NCBI RefSeq assembly: GCF_051020955.1
Contig: NC_135013.1
Span: forward strand, 28,237,302 to 28,301,301
Reading direction: 5' to 3'
DNA length: 64,000 nt
DNA from: Megalopta genalis
Lineage: Eukaryota; Arthropoda; Insecta; Hymenoptera; Halictidae
Notes under the pieces: generated by a model
What the model was told of the DNA's origin: nothing
Database searches by the model: none
What the model saw: the letters and a program-made list of their open reading frames with translations, nothing else
Made by a program: the position numbers and the translations under genes
Shown: piece by piece, positions 42,983-54,095 of the stretch
Layout of the letters: each line of letters begins with the position of its first letter
How positions within the stretch are numbered: the first letter of the stretch is position 1

Positions 42983-45510
42983 TTTGGAGCAACGTTCGTT
43001 TGGAGAAATACGAAACGGAAACGCGACTACTGGAGTTTCCTAGTTAAACAATGTGAAAATAGTTCTCTGTTGTGTCTGATTTCTTTTTTGGAGCTCTCCT
43101 GTGCCAATCATATACTATGATGCGTTAATTAATAAGTAATCGGTGCTTCGGCGCCAGATCCTTCATAAAATAAAATGTACTCCGGTAACCGTGGAATTTC
43201 ATTTCAGTAATCGGCGTTTAGGCTCGCGTTTTACAAAGTGTATGCGAATCTCAATGTACACGAGCATTCGTGTGGCAGATGATAAGTAATGAAAGTATAA
43301 CGACTAATAATAGTGAGCCAACGTAGATAAATATTTCGTCATGCTCGGTTAACAGCTTCAGAAATGTACAAGAGACAGCGCGTTTACTATAATTATACTT
43401 GCTCTTTCAATAAGCACCGAATACATTGAACGACACATCGAATTCTCTGGATCCATGTTAAAGTCATAAATATGTAAAACTTTCTCTGTGCCATAAATAT
43501 TAATGCAGGTTTTACTGTCATTTTCTACTAATAATATCGATCATTTTTGATCATTGAAATAAATATAAATTACACGACTATACGAATACGCGGATACTTT
43601 AAAACATCCGAGCGACTGCATCAGCAACAAAACTAGTAAGCAGCTTATTTATTCGTTCAGACGATAACGCATAAATAAAATGAAACTGCTGATCCATCCG
43701 AAGCTTATTACACGTTTCTGCAGATTCCTCGGTTCTCAAATCACAATAAAATAAATTCAATATTGACAAACAGAAGCATTATATAAGACGCAGCAGTCTA
43801 TTAACGTCACGCAGATGGCAACCGAGAAGAATTGGACCATCAATCAGTATCGTTGGCATTCGTTCAGTTTCACTTTTAAAAAGCGGCCGGATAAACACAC
43901 GGACAGATTCGAAAGTCGGCAGTATCAACAGAAAATTACTTTTATTTATATAGGTGCCGATTATGCAGATCGTGGAACGTGACGTCTGCTTTCACATTGC
44001 CGTCGAACAGTCATCGACGATCGTTAACATTTCGCTCGATTGAATATGCATCGCTCGCGAATCTCGAAAAGAATGAATAAACGGTCAATTAAGAGCCCGA
44101 TACAGCCTACCGTTCCGTTTTTTTTTTTACAAGAGATTTCGGCGAGACCATCGACGAATGATCGTCGCACGCCCGACGAGACTGTACGTCTGCGGCGTGA
44201 GAATCGCATCGCATTATTCAAAATCACGGCCGCTGTTACGTAACGATCGTGTAATAGGTTTCGCTGCGATCGCTGAACGAGAGCGTGGCTTGATTTCTGA
44301 TAAGCACGCGCCAATCGATAGCCCTGTTCCCGCTTCATTGTTCGATCGCGTGTACCGTTTGATTCGCCTTTCTTATTCCGCCCACACTGACTTCGACCGT
44401 TTCATTAAGGCGCGCGGTGGAACATCCACTCGATTTTTCGCAATTTCGCTCGATCGTGTAATTTGTACCCAGCCACGATCAATGATTAACATTGAAACTG
44501 CCCGGCGCATCGATGCGACCGACTGCGACGGCGTTTTATGCGTCGAGTGTTTAATAAAAGACTCCAGAAATCCGGGGAACTCTTGAAAATTTTAGAAAAA
44601 TTCAACCACGAGTCGTTTGATGTTGTACCTGTTCTCCTCATTCATGTCAATTTTTGCAAATTTAATGCGGATTCGTCGAAACTATCGAGTCTCAAAGGCG
44701 ACCATTGTATCAATATTTTATAACAATGTTAGGATAGGATTTTGCTCAAACTTCGTGCGATTTTTATGGGTTCATAGAAATGGAGTTCTATCGTACTCGA
44801 ACAAAGAGGAATTAACTAAAAATTTGTGATAGGAACGCTTGTATAATATCGGAAATTGTAAAAGAAAGGATCGGAAACCAATCATTTTGACTGATTCGGT
44901 GGTTCTCGGTGTCAGAAGGCAGCGTGTGTTGCAACATTCGCGGCGCCGATTACGACTTTCCGCCTTATCTACGGATCTACGTTCCGCCAGGTAACAACGA
45001 TTAAAACGAAACATTTCTGACCGGAGTCAATTGGAAACACGTGCAGCGATTCATCTGATAAATCACCGGTGTTGATGATAATCGTTCATTGAATCGCCTC
45101 TCGAGACTCGAGACCCACGTCACTCGAAACGAGCGATGAATCATTCCTCGAGAACCGACGAAATTAAATTCGACGAAGTGCCTTTCGAATTACAATTAAA
45201 TCAACATAATACAATTGGAAGTAAAGCGCGCCGTGGAGGAATGTTAAAGGCCCGGGTATAACAAAGAAAAAAAATGTATGAATCACGATACGTTTTCCAA
45301 ACGTAACAGCTGTTATGCATATGCTGGAATATGTGGAGTCACACAGTGAAGTGAATAACATGCCATACTAATTCTCACACTTCTCTGCCTAATCACAAGC
45401 TTTCCAGGCGTTCTTTGCGATTTTGACGCCGCTCCAGTTGTGCAATGAAACTTTCACTGTGTGCGACAGTAATTTCGATCGCTTCCGCAGGGTGCGCTAA
45501 TAAAGTACAA
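42983..45510. other. Intergenic, no gene recognised
   Basis: AT-rich to about 43900, then mixed. A fragment at 44866-44918 (GGAAACCAATCATTTTGACTGATTCGGTGG) resembles the CCGGTCA...TGACCGG end of the element at 45515-45972. Frames at 44024-44586 overlap antisense. No motif recognised. Confidence 0.4.
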
Positions 45511-45514
45511 TTAA

Positions 45515-45972
45515 CCCCTTGCCGTACTTTGACGAGTCCGACTCGTCATGAAGATTTCTAATAATAACTTATCGAGTATATATGTTATTCTGTCCATTAA
45601 AATTTCAATAAAATTCTAATCTCTTGTCATCGATATTTAAGCATTCGAGTAAATTTAGGCACACGATAAGCATCGATTTTCTTTCCCTTCGAAGAAATTA
45701 TGGTAATCGAAAAATGTCTAATCGCGGTAACTGCGAAGAGAATGCTATGTCGAGGGGTCAATAATTGACGAAACCTTTGATGTATATTTTCGAAGCACTT
45801 AATCGAACAGAACACTCTGTTCTATTATTCTACCTTTTTATCATTATTTACGTTAGCGTAGATTAGAAGATTTATTCAATTATTACTATTCAATCGTTAT
45901 CTTCATAATTTCAGCAAATTCGAAACAAGAAGTGTGAAACCGGTCACTTTGACCGGCTCGGTAGGTGCAGTG
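45515..45972. mobile_element. TTAA-flanked element with palindromic subterminal boxes
   Basis: TTAA at 45511-45514 and 45973-45976. The left end CCCCTTGCCGTACTTTGACG leads into GACGAGTCCGACTCGTC, a near palindrome. The right end is CCGGTCACTTTGACCGG then CTCGGTAGGTGCAGTG. The termini are not obviously inverted copies of each other, but each has a palindromic box about 15-20 bp inside. Right-end relatives occur at 58670-58710, 63112-63146 and 44866-44918. Read as one 458-bp element or as two element ends brought together. Confidence 0.5.
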
Positions 45973-45976
45973 TTAA

Positions 45977-48262
45977 GTATTACAATTAGCGGTACTCATT
46001 TTCCGTGTATTTGAAACACGTGCGTTGATAGGTTGCGAATTGAACTGTTAATATAGTTGCAAGAAGGTACACAGATTCAAAACACTGATATAATAATTGC
46101 ACGCCTATTATTTCAATACACGCTCCAAATCGTGATCTCCGATTACGATTAGCAACAACGGACTTAAAAACTGCACTTCTCCTCCACTTTCGGCACCTTG
46201 AAATTCCCTGTCGCGTTACGCAATTATTTGATTAGTAAGAAAAAGTTCGTACAGGTTCCAGTTGACAACAGCGAGCAGTTGGAAGACATCCGTGGCAAGA
46301 AGCTTGTCAGCTGCCTCGAATGGTTAGCGCTACAATGTCTGGTCGTGGAATGTGTTAAGGAGAGGCAATTAGCAAGGTTGCAGTAAGAAATCGCGTGAGC
46401 AGTGTCCGCGGTCGCGGAATTCCGCCGGTGAAGCGACGCGACGCGATGCGACGCGACGCGATGCGACGCGATGCGATGCGACGCGTCACACGAACTCCAG
46501 GAACCGCGGATTCAATTAAAATCGGAGCGTTCCGCACTCGGGACAGCGGAAAATTTCGATCCACGTATCATTCACGTGTCCCGGCGTCGATATTCACGAC
46601 GCCTCGATCGCAGCCCGTTCAATTGCGAGAGCCGGCGATCGTTCCGTTGAGCAATCCGGATGACTGGACCGAGTCGGTCATGATCAGCGAACTTCGTGGA
46701 TGCGGCTCCCGTTTTTCTCGGATCCGCGACCTCTGACCTGCCCGGGATCGATGCTCCCGCGCGCGATTCATCTATCACGCGAGCAGTAAGTCGCTGGAAT
46801 CGCAGCGAAACTGTGAGTCGCTCGGCAAATCAGGGAGATTCGGATGGAAACTGTGAATCGACGAAGACGCTAATCCGGGACGAGAGTATTCCGATGATAT
46901 AATTTTGTTACAGTGGTGTTTACGTTTTGATTATGTTTCGGAAACAATAAAATCGGCCGCGTATGCCTACTGACCGGCGTAGATGGCGTGTGAAAGTGAA
47001 AGCTGACCTTTCATCCGGATCATAATGATGGCTGACCGACGTCAGAACGAATCAGAAAACTTGGCGATTCCGATAAACGCGCACGGAAACGGCCGCTTTC
47101 ATAGATTCGATTGGTGTTCCCATTCGCTGGATCGGAGCGAGCTAGCCGGCCAAATGAATCACGCGGCTGGTGGAATTTTTCAATTTGTAAATAACGGTAT
47201 GCCACGAACGATTTCTCGATCGGTAACAGTTTTCTACGTTGAACGTCTCGACTTGACTTGAACGAATGCGCGAACGAACGCGGTTATTAATTAGCAAACC
47301 GACGTGTATTAAGAAGTGCGCGAATTAAACGACGCGTCAGCAAGCCGTGGAACGAAAACGTTTCCCGTTTTGTGAAACATTTACGAACGTTTCGTATTGA
47401 TAAAACAATTAGTTGCATTTGTATTGATTGTTGTCACAACAGCTGCGCCGATTTCGATACATTTGCCGATAACAGTTTCTACTTTGTTTACAATAGTTCT
47501 GTGAAAGGACAGCGCGCACGCGCGCGGAAGACTAAACGCAAGAAATCGTCGAGCACCGGCGACGTCTCGTGGAAATTTAATATTTATTTAAACGGCACGA
47601 AAGTTGGTAAACAGAGGAGCATATATATTGCTGATACGTTTCCGCGAACGGCTTCGCATGCGGAAAAAAAAGAAAGAAAACGAAACCCGCGAAATATTCT
47701 TCAGCCGGGGAACGATTTGTTTAGTTCCCGAGGCGTCTCTATTTATCTGATCTAAATGGGTCAACAACATGTTTCCTGGCTATTGCTGATCGAATGATTT
47801 TCTATCGGCCGTGCCGATAAGCGATATCGGTGACAAATTACGGACAACGTACTCGCCCGATTATGGTTCTCGCGGTTGGTTCAGTGAAATAGGAAGCTGA
47901 TGCGACGCGCGACGCTACCGGGAATTGTCGGTGATCTTATATAACGAGCCAGAATACTGAAAATCCGCGGAACTGGTGCAGCGAAGGATATACGTACGTA
48001 TTTGCTGTACGCGATGCTGTTAATGAAACTCGCATCGCGATGACGGAATGACACGCTGTCACCGCCGATCTAGAAACGATGCCTGCAAGAACAGACCAAA
48101 CGATCGGGAAACAAACAAAACGTCACATTTATTTTATTAACCAATAAATTCCTCTTTATCGCCACGCAATGTTTCGAGCCAAATTATTAACTCAGAGAGT
48201 TCGTTCCGTTCTAATCAATGCAATGAGTGCAATGCTCCAGACTGCATACTCTCTCGGATATG
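45977..48262. other. Intergenic with a possible coding-like segment and a GCGAC/T minisatellite
   Basis: 46250-46386 reads as a coding-like stretch (see findings). The pentanucleotide array GCGAC/GCGAT occupies 46433-46485, about ten units. The rest is CpG-rich with short overlapping frames and no transposon ends. Confidence 0.4.
46433..46485. repeat. (GCGAY)n pentanucleotide minisatellite
   Basis: About ten tandem GCGAC or GCGAT units in irregular alternation. It creates repeated MRRDA-type peptide in one frame and IASRR in the other, which explains the local open frames. Confidence 0.92.
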
Positions 48263-48264
48263 TA

Positions 48265-48615
48265 CAGGGTGTCCCAAAAATGTCTCGCAATTCGAAAGTG
48301 GCGGGTTCCTCAGGTCATTTGAAGCAACTTCTTCCTTTGCAAAAATTTTCTCCGGGGTGCCGTTAACGAGTTATTAACGGAAAACAGCGACCAATGAGAG
48401 GCGAGCTCAGCTGACGCGAGGCGACCGAGCCAATGAGCGGAACTGGGCTTCGTGCGCTGGTTGGCTGGGCCGCCTCGCGTCAGCCGTACTCGATTCTTAT
48501 TGGTCACTGTTTTTCGTTAATAACTCGTTAACGGTGCCTCGGAGAACATTTTTGTAAAGGAAGAAGTTGTTTCAAATGACCTGAGGAACTTGAAGAACAT
48601 TTTTGGGATATCCTG
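48265..48615. mobile_element. CAGGGTGTCC palindromic miniature element, copy C
   Basis: 351 bp flanked by TA. The left end is CAGGGTGTCCCAAAAATGTC; the right end has decayed to GGGATATCCTG. Very similar to copy B across the central GAGCCAATGAGCGG and GGTTGGCTGGGCCGCCTCGC region, including its CCAAT boxes. Non-coding. Confidence 0.9.
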
Positions 48616-48617
48616 TA

Positions 48618-49889
48618 TAAATATAACTTTAAGTGCGAGAATTTACGGCAGTCATCCCGAATAATCCTAAAATAACATTATAAACGTTCATGCGTGTTTA
48701 AACAGTCGAATTGAACGCCTTTAACAACAAACCGTCCTGCCGAACATTTTGCACGATTTATTCTATTCCTCGAGAATCTAACAAATTTGTAAACAGATCC
48801 CTTCGGAAAATTCGATACGATATTGAGCAGTGGAGAAATTGAACTTTGAAAAATTATGAATAATGGAGCAAAGCGGATGCTTCGTGGAATGTTACCGACA
48901 CGTATCGGATTTCCTGGTTGGCTCTCGGTACAGCCGAACGCGATACAAGCACAGATAGACGGAATTAAATGGGCTTACCAATTCCTCGACCGAAATTCCC
49001 TACGGCACGTGCCCGGGAACCACCGCGATTCTACGTCGAATGGGAAACGTCTCTTGTTTCGTAGATCGATCCGGCCGATTGTTATTAGAGATCCATTGAT
49101 AAACCGCGTCGCGCAGGTTGCTCGAGATTCGATGCACTCGTTCGAGGCGCTCGAGGCGGCGCGATCGGGACAATCTTAATTGACGTCCTCGGTTGCCGAA
49201 TGTCCGTGGTCCGACGATCCCGGTGTATTAATTGTTCGTTGCGCAACCGGAAGACACGGGGATCCGATTGTACAACGCAATCAAGGAAGAAGAGACGTGA
49301 TCGAAAAATCAACATCCTCGGGACGCCGCCGTGAAAAAATGCAGAATCATGCTCCTCGCGATGCAGGGAAACGCTCGATAAGAACGTGGAACGTTGCGAA
49401 TGCGACGACAATGGAGACGCGTGCCGTATTTTTCTATTTTGTCGCAGGGGTTACTGCGACGGTTTATATAAAATAATCCGAGAGAGTTTTTTTGGTTTTT
49501 ATATAACGAGAACTTTAATATAACTTGTAACAAAAGGCGATGAGGTACAGTGTGTAGAAGGTAAAGGTAAACGAGTGACGGATGAGACAGAAATATGAAC
49601 ACGTTGAGAGTCGGAGGAAAACTTGCTAACTGACGTCTCCCGGTCGAGAGGTCCTCGTATTTATTGGGGAAAACGTATTGAAATTGGTAAGGGAAAGTCC
49701 TTGGGAAGGGCGAAGGCCTTTCCCGAAGATTTTCCGACCGGGGTGATCCGGGACCTATGGTCCGAAGCTGTGTCCCAACGTTTTTATTGTTTTATTGCGG
49801 TGTGTACGCCTTGCGTCGGGAAAACCCGAAAAAGGCATATGCACACCCCGTTTTTGAAGGACGTGTCTTTTTATGTCTGGTCCGCCACA
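48618..49889. other. Intergenic, no gene recognised
   Basis: Mixed composition. Frames of about 100 codons overlap antisense at 48856-49476. The plus frames 49623-49979 and 49757-50155 run into the tandem array downstream and have no recognised domain. Confidence 0.4.
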
Positions 49890-50480
49890 CTATTCAATGG
49901 ATTATTAGCAATTCGTCAGAAACGTTTTCGTCGGACAACACAATTTCAGAAATGTTTAGGAAGCCAGCGACTGGAATAAACAAACAGAGGTTGTGCAACA
50001 ATTCTAATATTAAATCGTTTGCAGGAATGCAGGAAATGCGGAGGCCACTGCTAATGCATCAATTATTAGCTATTTACAATCTGCTCGATCTCCTGTTTCA
50101 AAGAACGCTTCCAGAAACGTTTAGAAAGCCGGCGACTGCTATCAGAAACAAATAAGAGTTGTGTAACAATGCTGACGATCAATTGTTCATGAAGTGTGTC
50201 ACTGCGGATGCATCGGTTATTACCGATTCAAAAGGGACTATCACCTCCATCCGCTTCCAAAGAATTTTTTCAGGAACTTTCGGAAGACCGGCGATCGTAA
50301 TAAACAAATGCGGATGACTAAACGTCCAGTGGTTCGCACGAGAAATGTGAAAGTCATTGTAAATGCATAAAACCAGCGGTTTATTCGCATGACTGGCTAG
50401 GCGAAGAATATTGTTATTAGACTGCGGATCCTTCTTATTACGAACGAAACGAGAAGAACCAAGGTTGCGTAACAATTCGG
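49890..50480. repeat. Degenerate tandem array, ~160-bp period, 3-4 units
   Basis: The block A(A/C)GTTTAGGAAGCC(A/G)GCGACTG...AAACAAA...AGAGTTGTG.AACAAT recurs at 49951, 50116 and 50275 (spacing 165 and 159). Associated blocks ATGCATC..TTATTA and TTCCA(A)AGAA...CAG(G)AA also repeat with the same period. A last, more decayed unit reaches about 50480 (GGTTGCGTAACAATTCGG). The 132-codon frame crossing the array repeats a FRKPAT peptide, a consequence of the DNA repeat. Confidence 0.65.
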
Positions 50481-51970
50481 TCGATTTATCACGGAATCGT
50501 ACGGAAAAACAATGGCAACATTGTACGTAACATTGTCTGTTCGACCATGCTCTATGCAGCCGCCCCTGTCACGAGGGCACGCGAAATCCGTGGAGTAGTT
50601 ATTATTTGGCAGGGAGGCGATCTCGCGTGATGCTTGAATCCTCCTCCATGAATGGCGGTGCTGAATTCTGGCAAAGGCACGCCCTCGCCTACCGCGTGCA
50701 CCCTTCACGCACGTGCAGGCTGCACCTGGTGCGGCCGGAGCTGTTATCGAGGCAACACGCGTCGGCGATGCAACGTCGACAGTGCATTTAACATCGTGGC
50801 ATTGGCCGGGCCACGCAATCCCCGCATTGTGCAACATGGCTAGGGATGGGACCGAGAATGTAGTGGGTGATCGCGAAAATTCGAACAACGCTCCGTAACA
50901 ATTCCCGGTTGGCTGTTCGACGTTTCTGATAAACATGCATCAAGGAAATCTCATTTTTTGGACAGTTGCAAACGCGAGATATATACTTCGTTCATCTGCT
51001 GAATTGATTCGCCTTGTCAAGGATCAAGGAAAATAAAAATTCGGAAATATATATTCAGCGATAAAAATGGTATATTACAAGTAAATGTTTTAGTTCGAAA
51101 GAAAAATATTGTACATGGAAAAAATCTTTCGAAGATAAGTTATTTCTATTGTGAACATTATAGAATTAATTTAATTTGTATCATAGAATTTATATTATAT
51201 TTTTTAATTTATATAATAATATATAATTTAATTTATGTATTATATTTTTAATTCATGTTAGACTCTTCCTTCTTGCATTTTATGATTGTAATGTGATAAC
51301 GTATAGAATTCTGAAAACTATTAAAAAAGTCTTAACAAGTACGGAAGATATTTAGGTGATCTACCTGAATGGAGACACCCCGTATATTTCATGTGAAACA
51401 TAGGCAAATAATTTCTTTTAATGGGATGTAATTGTAATGCTGAAAATATTAAAGAAACATACAAGTGAACAATGTGCGAGGGGTTGACGAAGATCGTGGA
51501 AAAAACTACGATCTCGACGATGCACACAATAGAAGACAGCTAAAGGTTAGGAGGCTGCTCCAAATTTACTCATGCCGATGAATTGAATTATCATGTGTTA
51601 TACCTCCGTCGTTCTATTTCTAAACGCGGCCCGTACCGCATACGAATGTGGTTCCGAAATGCTATTTATATGTACGTAAACTATTTATATTTTTAAAAAA
51701 TACCTGACCGGAGTCTCGGATATCATTTGAATCACAAATACTTTCGGAGGAGCAATTTGAATACCTGCTCCACGAAGAGTTCACAAATTTTCCGTGTTAG
51801 CTTCATATTCCTCCCCCTTTATCATTCTAATCTGCTACCGACCTGCGAAGAAATTGAAACGAGTCACCTTAATTAGTCGTGCACACTTATTTGATGATTT
51901 ATTCGAATGTTCCACCTTTCTTCAACAGAAATGAGAACGAAAAATGGGATAAAAAAAATAGATAGATAAT
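50481..51970. other. Intergenic, GC-rich then AT-rich
   Basis: CpG-rich to about 50930 with overlapping frames, then AT-rich. A solo GAGACACCCCG followed by TA at about 51372 resembles a lone right end of the CAGGGTGTCC family. Nothing else is supported. Confidence 0.4.
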
Positions 51971-51971
51971 A

Positions 51972-52165
51972 GATCGATTGTCAGAAATTGTGTTTGTTCG
52001 GGACTTTTTATAGTTTTCTTTCACTATATATGGACTTCACAAGTTCAGAAGTTCAGAAGAAAAGTTCTAGAAAAAACTCGTAATTGATCGATTGTCAAAA
52101 ATTATATTTGTTCGGATTTTTAGTTTGGTACATTATTGTAAACTTCACAAGTTGAGTGCAAATAA
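51972..52165. repeat. Diverged tandem duplication, ~114-bp period
   Basis: GATCGATTGTCAGAAATTGTG at 51972 and GATCGATTGTCAAAAATTATA at 52086 both continue TTTGTTCGG, then TTTTAGTTT-like sequence, then ACTTCACAAGTT. Two units only. Confidence 0.7.
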
Positions 52166-52169
52166 AATT

Positions 52170-53643
52170 TTATTAGATATTATCATGAATGTTAAAAAAA
52201 GATATTATCGTGATATTATTACGAATGTTCAGTGTAATTATGCACTGTGGATAATAGACAGTGTACCCATGCAATATAGCAGCTCTTCCTATTACGCTAG
52301 GCGACAGCTAAAAAGTATATCGAAGATCCGCTAGACACAATAGCAATAAATCCGCATAAAATAGCGACGATAATTTCCGCGAAACTCCGATTCATTGTCC
52401 GGATCACCGCGAGGCTCGATCACCGTGAAAACAGCGAGAGCCGGGAGCAAACGAAGCCGGGAAATACGAATCAAATCGGATCCCATCGGCGATGCGGTCA
52501 GCCGATCGGTGGTGCACGCGGGTTCCGGTCGCGCGCGGAATTGATTGCGGAAACATAGCACTCGCGGATTGGCTCCATTGTCTCCTTTTAACCGGCGAGG
52601 AAGTTGCGCGGACGTAACACAACGCAACGGCGGTGGCGAGGTTCGCGGCGAACGACAATCGGTGCACGCGAAAATCCGCGCGTGTCTTTTCGCGCGAATT
52701 TCCCGCGCGACTGCGCTCGCTCGCACGTTCGCGTACGTTCCGCGATAACGCGATATGCAAATGTCGCGCGCGAGCGCTGACATTTCGAGAAGTTCAAGTG
52801 CGCCGCGTAGGCAAAAAAACGGAAGAAACGTGAACGCGCGCGGATCCCGGTGCGCGCCGCGCGAGTGAAATATCGCGCGTCGCTCGCTGGAAATCCATTA
52901 TGCAAATTCGGTCGCCGACAAGCGGGATCGCAAGAATTCGCGTTTTGCAACAGCCCCGCGCCAGGATGCTGGAATACTTCGGCGAAGCACCTGACGCCGC
53001 GCGTTTCGCATACCGTTTCCCGTTCTGACGCTGTCCGCCGGCATCTGGGTCACCGGTGACCCACCGGGGTTCCCCGTCCCGACGCAAGCGACGAGCGATC
53101 ATCGATCGCGAGCTTCCAGCTGTGCGTCCGGCCGCCTCGATCCGTCCCGTCGGACCTTTGACCCGCCAAGCACGTGACATTCGCAAACCCGTTCCGGCCC
53201 GACGCGACGGAGGCGTGAAAAATTAATGGCGTCGGTGTAGAGCGGACGCGAGGACGGCGTCGGTTATGCATGGCACACAATTAAATCATGAATCTTTTAG
53301 GGACGCGAGTTTGCGGGAAATTGTTGGCGAGCTACGGCGGGACGAGCGTGTTGCGAAATGAGTGGCGAGAGAACATGCGACCCAGTGACACGGAATTGGA
53401 AAGCGGGGAGGATTCTATTGTGTCGGGCTTCGAAAGTGAAAAGCCTGTGAATTTTTAGCACCCGGTGCAACGGTGTTCTTGCGTGATCTGTTTTGCGGCT
53501 GGTCGAGCGTGACGGATGGTTTGACGAGCGGCTTTTTTTTACGCCGTTCTTGCGGCCGCTGTTTCAGCAATGAGGCTAAACGTAACCAAGTTTAGAGATA
53601 CTAATAGGAACGATGAAGAAATTATTCACCGATTTTAGAAGCA
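52170..53643. other. Intergenic, strongly CpG-rich 52380-53560
   Basis: One of the most GC-rich blocks in the window, open in nearly all frames on both strands, with several mutually overlapping frames of 100-150 codons and no recognised domain. CpG density could mark an unmethylated regulatory region, but that cannot be judged here. Transposon-free. Confidence 0.4.
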
Positions 53644-53861
53644 CAGTAAATTCTTGTTCTAATTCTTCTCTAATTGACGCTTAGATTGTACACAAAAGTG
53701 GAACAATTTGGGGAGAGGAGATACGATTATTCGAACCTTGCATCTCGTTTGTATAATCATTGATATAAAAATGAGTCGCGAGGCTCGAATAATCGTATCT
53801 CCTCTTCCCAAATTATCCATTTTCGTTTGCAAGCTGGAGAAAAATTCAGGAGAATTTATTG
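53644..53861. mobile_element. CAGTAATG-family element, diverged copy
   Basis: Starts CAGTAAATTCTTGTTCTAAT, with a small apparent internal duplication before CTCTAATTGACGC, and ends GGAGAATTTATTG followed by TA. The central arms GATACGATTATTCGAACC and GGCTCGAATAATCGTATC are intact. It is the older member of a pair with the next element, 39 bp away. Confidence 0.82.
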
Positions 53862-53900
53862 TACTATGCTCCTTATATTAAATGGCACGTTACTCGATTA

Positions 53901-54093
53901 CAGTAATGTCTCCCTAATTGACGCTCAGATTGCGCACAAAAATGGACAATTTGGGAAGAGGAGATACGATTATTCGAGCCTTGCGGCTCGTTTTTATAGT
54001 TGTTGACAATCGATAACCATAAAAAACGGGTCACTCTTCCAAAATTGTCCATTTTTGTGGACAATCTGAGTGTCAATTAGAGAGACGTTATTG
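53901..54093. mobile_element. CAGTAATG palindromic miniature element
   Basis: TA-flanked, 193 bp. Left end CAGTAATGTCTCCCTAATTG; right end GAGAGACGTTATTG. The right arm lacks about 20 bp of the GATACGATTATTCGAG box, so the palindrome is asymmetric in the middle. Confidence 0.9.
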
Positions 54094-54095
54094 TA

